Part shown: in pieces, positions 52,035 through 63,769 of the stretch
Position numbering within the stretch: position 1 is the stretch's first letter
How the letters are laid out: the number at the start of each line of letters is the position of its first letter
Assembly: GCA_958295665.1 (NCBI GenBank)
Contig: OY282560.1
Span: forward strand, 92,666,311 to 92,730,310
Source of the DNA: Tipula vernalis
Taxonomy: Eukaryota; Arthropoda; Insecta; Diptera; Tipulidae
Reading direction: 5' to 3'
Length of the DNA: 64,000 nucleotides
The notes under the pieces: model-generated
Database searches by the model: none
What the model saw: only the letters and a program-made list of their open reading frames with translations
What the model was told of the DNA's origin: nothing
Translations under genes and position numbers: made by a program

Positions 52035-53418
52035 ATGGTCCGATTACGATGGTTGATACCTCTATCAATAGGTTTCGGGACGTGTAATTGCTGTGACAAT
52101 TTTCATTTTGATTGCTCGATTATTTCTAAACATTTCTTAGAAATTTCAATTTTATTAAAAATCAACTGTGCTATAGCCCACAAGTTTTTGGGCAGCAAAA
52201 ATCTAAAATGGTCCGATTACGATGGTTGATACCTCTATCAAAAGGTTTCGGGACCTGTAATTGCTGTGACAATTTTCAGTTTGATTGCTCGATTGTTTTT
52301 AAACATTTCTTAGAAAATTCAATTTTATTGAAAATTAACTGTGCTATAGCCCACAAGTTTTTGGGCGGCAAAAATTTAAAATGCTCCGATTACGATGGTT
52401 GATACCTCTTTCAATAGGTTTCGGGACGTGTAATTGCTGTGACAATTTTCATTTTGATTGCTCGATTATTTCTAAACATTTCTTAGAAAATTCAATTTTA
52501 TTGAAAATTAACTGGGCTATAGCCCACAAGTTTTTGGGCGGCAAAAATCTAAATTTGTCCGATTACGATGGTTGATACCTCTATCAATAGGTTTCGGGAC
52601 GTGTAATTGCTGTGACAATTTTCATTTTGATTGCTCGATTATTTCTAAACATTTCTTAGAAATTTCAATTTTATTAAAAATCAACTGTGCTATAGCCCAC
52701 AAGTTTTTGGGCGGCAAAAATCTAAAATGGTCCGATTACGATGGTTGATACCTCTATCAATAGGTTTCGGGACGTGTAATTGCTGTGACAATTTTCATTT
52801 TGATTGCTCGATTATTTCTAAACATTTCTTAGAAATTTCAATTTTATTAAAAATCAACTGTGCTATAGCCCACAAGTTTTTGGGCAGCAAAAATCTAAAA
52901 TGGTCCGATTACGATGGTTGATACCTCTATCAAAAGGTTTCGGGACCTGTAATTGCTGTGACAATTTTCAGTTTGATTGCTCGATTGTTTTTAAACATTT
53001 CTTAGAAAATTCAATTTTATTGAAAATTAACTGTGCTATAGCCCACAAGTTTTTGGGCGGCAAAAATTTAAAATGCTCCGATTACGATGGTTGATACCTC
53101 TTTCAATAGGTTTCGGGACGTGTAATTGCTGTGACAATTTTCATTTTGATTGCTCGATTGTTTCTATACATTTCTTAGAAAATTCAATTTTATTGAAAAT
53201 TAACTGGGCTATAGCCCACAAGTTTTTGGGCGGCAAAAATCTAAATTTGTCCGATTACGATGGTTGATACCTCTATCAATAGGTTTCGGGACGTGTAATT
53301 GCTGTGACAATTTTCATTTTGATTGCTCGATTATTTCTAAACATTTCTTAGAAATTTCAATTTTATTAAAAATCAACTGTGCTATAGCCCACAAGTTTTT
53401 GGGCGGCAAAAATCTAAA
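52035..53418 (+). repeat. 4-monomer unit, two tandem copies
   Basis: Each 692-bp unit is G (160A), Q, a third member starting ATGCTCC with CCTCTTTCAATAGG, and G. Both Q copies end in the rare AAAAATTTAAAATGC. The third member is F in copy 1 and D in copy 2, which shows exchange inside an otherwise shared unit. Confidence 0.88.
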
Positions 53419-56015
53419 ATGGTCCGATTACGATGGTTGATACCTCTATCAATAGGTTTCGGGACCTGTAATTGCTGTGACAATTTTCATTTTGATTGCT
53501 CGATTGTTTCTAAACATTTCTTAGAAAATTCAATTTTATTGAAAATTAACTGGGCTATAGCCCACAAGTTTTTGGGCGGCAAAAATCTAAAATGGTCCGA
53601 TTACGATGCTTGAGACTTCTATCAATAGGTTTCGGGACGTGTAATTGCTGTGACAATTTTCATTTTGATTGCTCGATTATTTCTAAACATTTCTTAGAAA
53701 ATTCAATTTTATTGAAAATTAACTGGGCTATAGCCCACAAGTTTTTGGGCGGCAAAAATCTAAAATGGTCCGATTACGATGGTTGATACCTCTATCAATA
53801 GGTTTCGGGACCTGTAATTGCTGTGACAATTTTCATTTTGATTGCTCGATTGTTTCTATACATTTCTTAGAAAATTCAATTTTATTGAAAATTAACTGGG
53901 CTATAGCCCACAAGTTTTTGGGCGGCAAAAATCTAAAATGGTCCGATTACGATGCTTGAGACTTCTATCAATAGGTTTCGGGACGTGTAATTGCTGTGAC
54001 AATTTTCATTTTGATTGCTCGATTATTTCTAAACATTTCTTAGAAATTTCAATTTTATTAAAAATCAACTGTGCTATAGCCCACAAGTTTTTGGGCGGTA
54101 AAAATCTAAAATGGTCCGATTACGATGGTTGATACCTCTATCAATAGGTTTCGGGACCTGTAATTGCTGTGACAATTTTCATTTTGATTGCTCGATTGTT
54201 TCTAAACATTTCTTAGAAAATTCAATTTTATTGAAAATTAACTGGGCTATAGCCCACAAGTTTTTGGGCGGCAAAAATCTAAAATGGTCCGATTACGATG
54301 CTTGAGACTTCTATCAATAGGTTTCGGGACGTGTAATTGCTGTGACAATTTTCATTTTGATTGCTCGATTATTTCTAAACATTTCTTAGAAAATTCAATT
54401 TTATTGAAAATTAACTGGGCTATAGCCCACAAGTTTTTGGGCGGCAAAAATCTAAAATGGTCCGATTACGATGGTTGATACCTCTATCAATAGGTTTCGG
54501 GACGTGTAATTGCTGTGACAATTTTCATTTTGATTGCTCGATTATTTCTAAACATTTCTTAGAAAATTCAATTTTATTGAAAATGAACTGGGCTATAGCC
54601 CACAAGTTTTTGGGCGGCAAAAATCTAAAATGGTCCGATTACGATGCTTGAGACTTCTATCAATAGGTTTCGGGATGTGTAATTGCTGTGACAATTTTCA
54701 TTTTGATTGCTCGATTATTTCTAAACATTTCTTAGAAATTTCAATTTTATTGAAAATCAACTGTGCTATAGCCCACAAGTTTTTGGGCAGCAAAAATCTA
54801 AAATGCTCCGATTACGATGGTTGATACCTCTATCAAAAGGTTTCGGGACCTGTAATTGCTGTGACAATTTTGAGTTTGATTGCTCGATTGTTTTTAAACA
54901 TTTCTTAGAAAATTCAATTTTATTGAAAATTAACTGTGCTATAGCCCACAAGTTTTTGGGCGGCAAAAATCTAAAATGGTCCGATTACGATGGTTGATAC
55001 CTCTATCAATAGGTTTCGGGACGTGTAATTGCTGTGACAATTTTCATTTTGATTGCTCGATTATTTCTAAACATTTCTTAGAAAATTCAATTTTATTGAA
55101 AATTAACTGTGCTATAGCCCACAAGTTTTTGGGCGGCAAAAATCTAAAATGGTCCGATTACGATGCTTGAGACTTCTATCAATAGGTTTCGGGACCTGTA
55201 ATTGCTGTGACAATTTTCATTTTGATTGCTCGATTGTTTCTAAACATTTCTTAGAAATTTCAATTTTATTGAAAATCAACTGTGCTATAGCCCACAAGTT
55301 TTTGGGCGGCAAAAATCTAAAATGGTCCGATTACGATGCTTGAGACTTCTATCAATAGGTTTCGGGACCTGTAATTGCTGTGACAATTTTCATTTTGATT
55401 GCTCGATTGTTTCTAAACATTTCTTAGAAAATTCAATTTTATTGAAAATTAACTGGGCTATAGCCCACAAGTTTTTGGGCGGCAAAAATCTAAAATGGTC
55501 CGATTACGATGGTTGATACCTCTATCAATAGGTTTCGGGACCTGTAATTGCTGTGACAATTTTCATTTTGATTGCTCGATTGTTTCTAAACATTTCTTAG
55601 AAAATTCAATTTTATTGAAAATTAACTGGGCTATAGCCCACAAGTTTTTGGGCGGCAAAAATCTAAAATGCTCCGATTACGATGGTTGATACCTCTATCA
55701 AAAGGTTTCGGGACCTGTAATTGCTGTGACAATTTTCAGTTTGATTGCTCGATTGTTTCTAAACATTTCTTAGAAAATTCAATTTTATTGAAAATTAACT
55801 GGGCTATAGCCCACAAGTTTTTGGGCGGCAAAAATCTAAAATGGTCCGATTACGATGCTTGAGACTTCTATCAATAGGTTTCGGGACGTGTAATTGCGCT
55901 GTGACAATTTTCATTTTGATTGCTCGATTATTTCTAAACATTTCTTAGAAATTTCAATTTTATTGAAAATCAACTGTGCTATAGCCCACAAGTTTTTGGG
56001 CGGCAAAAATCTAAA
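53419..56015 (+). repeat. E-A-D-B-E-A then mixed C-head recombinants
   Basis: Order: E A D B E A F B Q F, two C-head 88G copies (55149 with EI-like tail, 55322 with EN), E, a Q/E recombinant (55668), then the 175-bp copy. Rare changes: GAAAATGAACTGG (54457 copy), GGGATGTG (54630 copy) and TTTGAGTTTG (54803 copy). Confidence 0.75.
55841..56015 (+). repeat. 175-bp monomer with GC insertion (second locus)
   Basis: TAATTGCGCTGTGAC at 55891-55905 repeats the 2-bp insertion of 44251. In both places the monomer has a C head and EI-like tail and lies within two monomers of a Q/E recombinant, supporting common descent over 11.6 kb. Confidence 0.88.
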
Positions 56016-56354
56016 ATGCTCCGATTACGATGGTTGATACCTCTATCAATAGGTTTCGGGACGTGTAATTGCTGTGACAATTTTCATTTTGATTGCTCGA
56101 TTATTTCTAAACATTTCTTAGAAAATTCAATTTTATTGAAAATTAACTGGGCTATAGCCCACAAGTTTTTGGGCGGCAAAAATCTAAAATGGTCCGATTA
56201 CGATGGTTGATACCTCTATCAATAGGTTTCGGGACCTGTAATTGCTGTGACAATTTTCATTTTGATTGGTCGATTGTTTCTATACATTTCTTAGAAAATT
56301 CAATTTTATTGAAAATTAACTGGCCCACAAGTTTTTGGGCGGCAAAAATCTAAA
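56016..56354 (+). repeat. F monomer and 166-bp D monomer
   Basis: The D copy (56189-56354) reads TGATTGGTCG and has the 7-bp palindrome deletion AACTGGCCCACAAG at about 56317-56330. It is followed by TCCGTTTACG, as at 7721/7887. Confidence 0.9.
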
Positions 56355-58084
56355 ATGGTCCGTTTACGATGGTTGATACCTCTATCAATAGGTTTCGGGA
56401 CGTGTAATTGCTGTGACAATTTTCATTTTGATTGGTCGATTGTTTCTATACATTTCTTAGAAAATTCAATTTTATTGAAAATTAACTGTGCTATAGCCCA
56501 CAAGTTTTTGGGCGGCAAAAATCTCAAATGGTCCGATTACGATGGTTGATACCTCTATCAATAGGTTTCGGGACGTGTAATTGCTGTGACAATTTTCATT
56601 TTGATTGCTCGATTATTTCTAAACATTTCTTAGAAAATTCAATTTTATTGAAAATTAACTGGGCTATAGCCCACAAGTTTTTGGGTGGCAAAAATCTAAA
56701 ATGCTCCGATTACGATGGTTGATACCTCTATCAATAGGTTTCGGGACGTGTAATTGCTGTGACAATTTTCATTTTGATTGCTCGATTGTTTCTAAACATT
56801 TCTTAGAAATTTCAATTTTATTAAAAATCAACTGTGCTATAGCCCACAAGTTTTTGGGCGGCAAAAATCTAAAATGGTCCGATTACGATGGTTGATACCT
56901 CTATCAATAGGTTTCGGGACCTGTAATTGCTGTGACAATTTTCATTTTGATTGCTCGATTGTTTCTATACATTTCTTAGAAAATTCAATTTTATTGAAAA
57001 TTAACTGGGCTATAGCCCACAAGTTTTTGGGCGGCAAAAATCTAAAATGGTCCGATTACGATGCTTGAGACTTCTATCAATAGGTTTCGGGACGTGTAAT
57101 TGCTGTGACAATTTTCATTTTGATTGCTCGATTATTTCTAAACATTTCTTAGAAATTTCAATTTTATTAAAAATCAACTGTGCTATAGCCCACAAGTTTT
57201 TGGGCGGTAAAAATCTAAAATGGTCCGATTACGATGGTTGATACCTCTATCAATAGGTTTCGGGACCTGTAATTGCTGTGACAATTTTCATTTTGATTGC
57301 TCGATTGTTTCTAAACATTTCTTAGAAAATTCAATTTTATTGAAAATTAACTGGGCTATAGCCCACAAGTTTTTGGGCGGCAAAAATCTAAAATGGTCCG
57401 ATTACGATGCTTGAGACTTCTATCAATAGGTTTCGGGACTTGTAATTGCTGTGACAATTTTCATTTTGATTGCTCGATTATTTCTAAACATTTCTTAGAA
57501 AATTCAATTTTATTGAAAATTAACTGGGCTATAGCCCACAAGTTTTTGGGCGGCAAAAATCTAAAATGGTCCGATTACGATGGTTGATACCTCTATCAAA
57601 AGGTTTCGGGACCTGTAATTGCTGTGACAATTTTCAGTTTGATTGCTCGATTGTTTTTAAACATTTCTTAGAAAATTCAATTTTATTGAAAATTAACTGT
57701 GCTATAGCCCACAAGTTTTTGGGCGGCAAAAATCTAAAATGGTCCGATTACGATGGTTGATACCTCTATCAATAGGTTTCGGGACGTGTAATTGCTGTGA
57801 CAATTTTCATTTTGATTGCTCGATTATTTCTAAACATTTCTTAGAAAATTCAATTTTATTGAAAATTAACTGGGCTATAGCCCACAAGTTTTTGGGCGGC
57901 AAAAATCTAAAATGGTCCGATTACGATGCTTGAGACTTCTATCAATAGGTTTCGGGACGTGTAATTGCTGTGACAATTTTCATTTTGATTGCTCGATTAT
58001 TTCTAAACATTTCTTAGAAATTTCAATTTTATTAAAAATCAACTGTGCTATAGCCCACAAGTTTTTGGGCGGTAAAAATCTAAA
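56355..58084 (+). repeat. 10-monomer higher-order unit
   Basis: Order: D-like (TGATTGGTCG, 135T), F ending GGGTGGC, an E-like copy with EI tail, D B E A, Q F B; 1,730 bp. Other marks are AATCTCAAATGG after the first copy and GGGACTTG in the A copy. The unit begins again at 58085. Confidence 0.87.
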
Positions 58085-59641
58085 ATGGTCCGATTACGAT
58101 GGTTGATACCTCTATCAATAGGTTTCGGGACGTGTAATTGCTGTGACAATTTTCATTTTGATTGGTCGATTGTTTCTATACATTTCTTAGAAAATTCAAT
58201 TTTATTGAAAATTAACTGTGCTATAGCCCACAAGTTTTTGGGCGGCAAAAATCTCAAATGGTCCGATTACGATGGTTGATACCTCTATCAATAGGTTTCG
58301 GGACGTGTAATTGCTGTGACAATTTTCATTTTGATTGCTCGATTATTTCTAAACATTTCTTAGAAAATTCAATTTTATTGAAAATTAACTGGGCTATAGC
58401 CCACAAGTTTTTGGGCGGCAAAAATCTCAAATGGTCCGATTACGATGGTTGATACCTCTATCAATAGGTTTCGGGACGTGTAATTGCTGTGACAATTTTC
58501 ATTTTGATTGCTCGATTATTTCTAAACATTTCTTAGAAAATTCAATTTTATTGAAAATTAACTGGGCTATAGCCCACAAGTTTTTGGGTGGCAAAAATCT
58601 AAAATGCTCCGATTACGATGGTTGATACCTCTATCAATAGGTTTCGGGACGTGTAATTGCTGTGACAATTTTCATTTTGATTGCTCGATTGTTTCTAAAC
58701 ATTTCTTAGAAATTTCAATTTTATTAAAAATCAACTGTGCTATAGCCCACAAGTTTTTGGGCGGCAAAAATCTAAAATGGTCCGATTACGATGGTTGATA
58801 CCTCTATCAATAGGTTTCGGGACCTGTAATTGCTGTGACAATTTTCATTTTGATTGCTCGATTGTTTCTATACATTTCTTAGAAAATTCAATTTTATTGA
58901 AAATTAACTGGGCTATAGCCCACAAGTTTTTGGGCGGCAAAAATCTAAAATGGTCCGATTACGATGCTTGAGACTTCTATCAATAGGTTTCGGGACGTGT
59001 AATTGCTGTGACAATTTTCATTTTGATTGCTCGATTATTTCTAAACATTTCTTAGAAATTTCAATTTTATTAAAAATCAACTGTGCTATAGCCCACAAGT
59101 TTTTGGGCGGTAAAAATCTAAAATGGTCCGATTACGATGGTTGATACCTCTATCAATAGGTTTCGGGACCTGTAATTGCTGTGACAATTTTCATTTTGAT
59201 TGCTCGATTGTTTCTAAACATTTCTTAGAAAATTCAATTTTATTGAAAATTAACTGGGCTATAGCCCACAAGTTTTTGGGCGGCAAAAATCTAAAATGGT
59301 CCGATTACGATGCTTGAGACTTCTATCAATAGGTTTCGGGACTTGTAATTGCTGTGACAATTTTCATTTTGATTGCTCGATTATTTCTAAACATTTCTTA
59401 GAAAATTCAATTTTATTGAAAATTAACTGGGCTATAGCCCACAAGTTTTTGGGCGGTAAAAATCTAAAATGGTCCGATTACGATGGTTGATACCTCTATC
59501 AATAGGTTTCGGGACGTGTAATTGCTGTGACAATTTTCATTTTGATTGCTCGATTGTTTCTATACATTTCTTAGAAAATTCAATTTTATTGAAAATTAAC
59601 TGGGCTATAGCCCACAAGTTTTTGGGCGGCAAAAATCTAAA
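58085..59641 (+). repeat. Second copy with one extra monomer
   Basis: Order: D-like (TGATTGGTCG), F, F (GGGTGGC), E-like, D B E A(GGGACTTG), D. The offset is 1,730 bp at the start but 1,903 bp from 58604 on, because the F monomer is doubled here (58258 and 58431). The copy ends before the Q F B of the first unit. Confidence 0.86.
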
Positions 59642-61705
59642 ATGGTCCGATTACGATGGTTGATACCTCTATCAATAGGTTTCGGGACGTGTAATTGCTG
59701 TGACAATTTTCACTTTGATTGCTCGATTATTTCTAAACATTTCTTAGAAAATTCAACTTTATTGAAAATTAACTGGGCTATAGCCCACAAGTTTTTGGGC
59801 GGCAAAAATGTAAAATGGTCCAATATACCTCTATCAAAAGGTTTCGGGACTTGTAATTGCTGTGACAGTTTTCATTTTGATTGCTCGATTATTTCTAAAC
59901 ATTTCTTAGAAAATTCAATTTATTGAAAATTAACTGTGCTATAGCCCACAAGTTTTTGGGCAGCAAACATCTAAAATGGTCCGATTACGATGGTTGATAC
60001 CTCTATCAAAAGGTTTCGGGACGTGTAATTGCTGTGACAATTTTCACTTTGATTGCTCGATTATTTCTTAACATTTCTTAGAAAATTCAATTTTATTGAA
60101 AATTAACTGTGCTATAGCCCACAAGTTTTTGGGCGGCAAAAATCTAAAATGCTCCGATTACGATGGTTGATACCTCTATCAATAGGTTTCGGGACGTGTA
60201 ATTGCTGTGACAATTTTCATTTTGATTGCTCGATTGTTTCTATACATTTCTTAGAAAATTCAATTTTATTGAAAATTAACTGTGCTATAGCCCACAAGTT
60301 TTTGGGCGGCAAAAATCTAAAATGGTCCGATTACGATGGTTGATACCTCTATCAATAGGTTTCGGGACGTGTAATTGCTGTGACAATTTTCATTTTGATT
60401 GCTCGATAGTTTCTATACATTTCTTAGAAAATTCAATTTTATTGAAAATTAACTGTGCTATAGCCCACAAGTTTTTGGGCGGCAAAAATCTAAAATGGTC
60501 CGATTACGATGGTTGATACCTCTATCAATAGGTTTCGGGACGTGTAATTGCTGTGACAATTTTCATTTTGATTGCTCGATTGTTTCTAAACATTTCTTAG
60601 AAAATTCAATTTTATTGAAAATTAACTGTGCTATAGCCCACAAGTTTTTGGGCGGCAAAAATCTAAAATGGTCCGATTACGATGGTTGATACCTCTATCA
60701 ATAGGTTTCGGGACCTGTAATTGCTGTGACAATTTTCATTTTGATTGCTCGATTGTTTCTATACATTTCTTAGAAAATTCAATTTTATTGAAAATTAACT
60801 GGGCTATAGCCCACAAGTTTTTGGGCGGCAAAAATCTAAAATGGTCCGATTACGATGCTTGAGACTTCTATCAATAGGTTTCGGGACGTGTAATTGCTGT
60901 GACAATTTTCATTTTGATTGCTCGATTATTTCTAAACATTTCTTAGAAAATTCAATTTTATTGAAAATTAACTGGGCTATAGCCCACAAGTTTTTGGGCG
61001 GCAAAAATCTAAAATGGTCCGATTACGATGGTTGATACCTCTATCAAAAGGTTTCGGGACCTGTAATTGCTGTGACAATTTTCAGTTTGATTGCTCGATT
61101 GTTTTTAAACATTTCTTAGAAAATTCAATTTTATTGAAAATTAACTGTGCTATAGCCCACAAGTTTTTGGGCGGCAAAAATCTAAAATGCTCCGATTACG
61201 ATGGTTGATACCTCTATCAATAGGTTTCGGGACGTGTAATTGCTGTGACAATTTTCATTTTGATTGCTCGATTATTTCTAAACATTTCTTAGAAAATTCA
61301 ATTTTATTGAAAATTAACTGGGCTATAGCCCACAAGTTTTTGGGCGGCAAAAATCTAAAATGGTCCGATTACGATGCTTGAGACTTCTATCAATAGGTTT
61401 CGGGACGTGTAATTGCTGTGACAATTTTCATTTTGATTGCTCGATTATTTCTAAACATTTCTTAGAAATTTCAATTTTATTAAAAATCAACTGTGCTATA
61501 GCCCACAAGTTTTTGGGCGGTAAAAATCTAAAATGGTCCGATTACGATGGTTGATACCTCTATCAATAGGTTTCGGGACCTGTAATTGCTGTGACAATTT
61601 TCATTTTGATTGCTCGATTGTTTCTATACATTTCTTAGAAAATTCAATTTTATTGAAAATTAACTGGGCTATAGCCCACAAGTTTTTGGGCGGCAAAAAT
61701 CTAAA
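59642..61705 (+). repeat. 12-monomer unit, 2,064 bp, copy 1
   Basis: It begins with an F copy bearing CACTTTG, TTCAACTTTATT and AAAATGTAAAATGG, then the 161-bp monomer, a 160A copy with CAAACATCT, a 94T copy absent elsewhere as EN/135T, D-like and E-like copies with 48G and 135T (one has TCGATAGTTTC), D, A, Q, F, B, D. Twelve monomers minus 12 bp give 2,064 bp. Confidence 0.92.
59815..59975 (+). repeat. 161-bp monomer with head deletion
   Basis: GGTCCAATATACCTC at about 59817-59831 lacks 11 bp of the head, and TTCAATTTATTG lacks one T. Other marks are GGGACTTG and TGACAGTTTTC. Its indels lie outside the palindrome. Confidence 0.92.
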
Positions 61706-63769
61706 ATGGTCCGATTACGATGGTTGATACCTCTATCAATAGGTTTCGGGACGTGTAATTGCTGTGACAATTTTCACTTTGATTGCTCGATTATTTCTAA
61801 ACATTTCTTAGAAAATTCAACTTTATTGAAAATTAACTGGGCTATAGCCCACAAGTTTTTGGGCGGCAAAAATGTAAAATGGTCCAATATACCTCTATCA
61901 AAAGGTTTCGGGACTTGTAATTGCTGTGACAGTTTTCATTTTGATTGCTCGATTATTTCTAAACATTTCTTAGAAAATTCAATTTATTGAAAATTAACTG
62001 TGCTATAGCCCACAAGTTTTTGGGCAGCAAACATCTAAAATGGTCCGATTACGATGGTTGATACCTCTATCAAAAGGTTTCGGGACGTGTAATTGCTGTG
62101 ACAATTTTCACTTTGATTGCTCGATTATTTCTTAACATTTCTTAGAAAATTCAATTTTATTGAAAATTAACTGTGCTATAGCCCACAAGTTTTTGGGCGG
62201 CAAAAATCTAAAATGCTCCGATTACGATGGTTGATACCTCTATCAATAGGTTTCGGGACGTGTAATTGCTGTGACAATTTTCATTTTGATTGCTCGATTG
62301 TTTCTATACATTTCTTAGAAAATTCAATTTTATTGAAAATTAACTGTGCTATAGCCCACAAGTTTTTGGGCGGCAAAAATCTAAAATGGTCCGATTACGA
62401 TGGTTGATACCTCTATCAATAGGTTTCGGGACGTGTAATTGCTGTGACAATTTTCATTTTGATTGCTCGATAGTTTCTATACATTTCTTAGAAAATTCAA
62501 TTTTATTGAAAATTAACTGTGCTATAGCCCACAAGTTTTTGGGCGGCAAAAATCTAAAATGGTCCGATTACGATGGTTGATACCTCTATCAATAGGTTTC
62601 GGGACGTGTAATTGCTGTGACAATTTTCATTTTGATTGCTCGATTGTTTCTAAACATTTCTTAGAAAATTCAATTTTATTGAAAATTAACTGTGCTATAG
62701 CCCACAAGTTTTTGGGCGGCAAAAATCTAAAATGGTCCGATTACGATGGTTGATACCTCTATCAATAGGTTTCGGGACCTGTAATTGCTGTGACAATTTT
62801 CATTTTGATTGCTCGATTGTTTCTATACATTTCTTAGAAAATTCAATTTTATTGAAAATTAACTGGGCTATAGCCCACAAGTTTTTGGGCGGCAAAAATC
62901 TAAAATGGTCCGATTACGATGCTTGAGACTTCTATCAATAGGTTTCGGGACGTGTAATTGCTGTGACAATTTTCATTTTGATTGCTCGATTATTTCTAAA
63001 CATTTCTTAGAAAATTCAATTTTATTGAAAATTAACTGGGCTATAGCCCACAAGTTTTTGGGCGGCAAAAATCTAAAATGGTCCGATTACGATGGTTGAT
63101 ACCTCTATCAAAAGGTTTCGGGACCTGTAATTGCTGTGACAATTTTCAGTTTGATTGCTCGATTGTTTTTAAACATTTCTTAGAAAATTCAATTTTATTG
63201 AAAATTAACTGTGCTATAGCCCACAAGTTTTTGGGCGGCAAAAATCTATAATGGTCCGATTACGATGGTTGATACCTCTATCAATAGGTTTCGGGACGTG
63301 TAATTGCTGTGACAATTTTCATTTTGATTGCTCGATTATTTCTAAACATTTCTTAGAAAATTCAATTTTATTGAAAATTAACTGGGCTATAGCCCACAAG
63401 TTTTTGGGCGGCAAAAATCTAAAATGGTCCGATTACGATGCTTGAGACTTCTATCAATAGGTTTCGGGACGTGTAATTGCTGTGACAATTTTCATTTTGA
63501 TTGCTCGATTATTTCTAAACATTTCTTAGAAATTTCAATTTTATTAAAAATCAACTGTGCTATAGCCCACAACTTTTTGGGCGGTAAAAATCTAAAATGG
63601 TCCGATTACGATGGTTGATACCTCTATCAATAGGTTTCGGGACCTGTAATTGCTGTGACAATTTTCATTTTGATTGCTCGATTATTTCTAAACATTTCTT
63701 AGAAAATTCAATTTTATTGAAAATTAACTGGGCTATAGCCCACAAGTTTTTGGGCGGCAAAAATCTAAA
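61706..63769 (+). repeat. 12-monomer unit, 2,064 bp, copy 2
   Basis: Repeats every private mark of 59642-61705 at +2,064 bp, including the 161-bp monomer (61879-62039) and TCGATAGTTTC. Differences seen start near the end: CTATAATGG before 63251, CACAACTTTTTGG in the 63424 copy, and F instead of D at 63597. Confidence 0.92.
61879..62039 (+). repeat. 161-bp monomer, duplicate copy
   Basis: Carries the same 11-bp head deletion, 1-bp T-tract deletion, GGGACTTG and TGACAGTTTTC as 59815-59975. The two arose by the 2,064-bp duplication. Confidence 0.92.
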
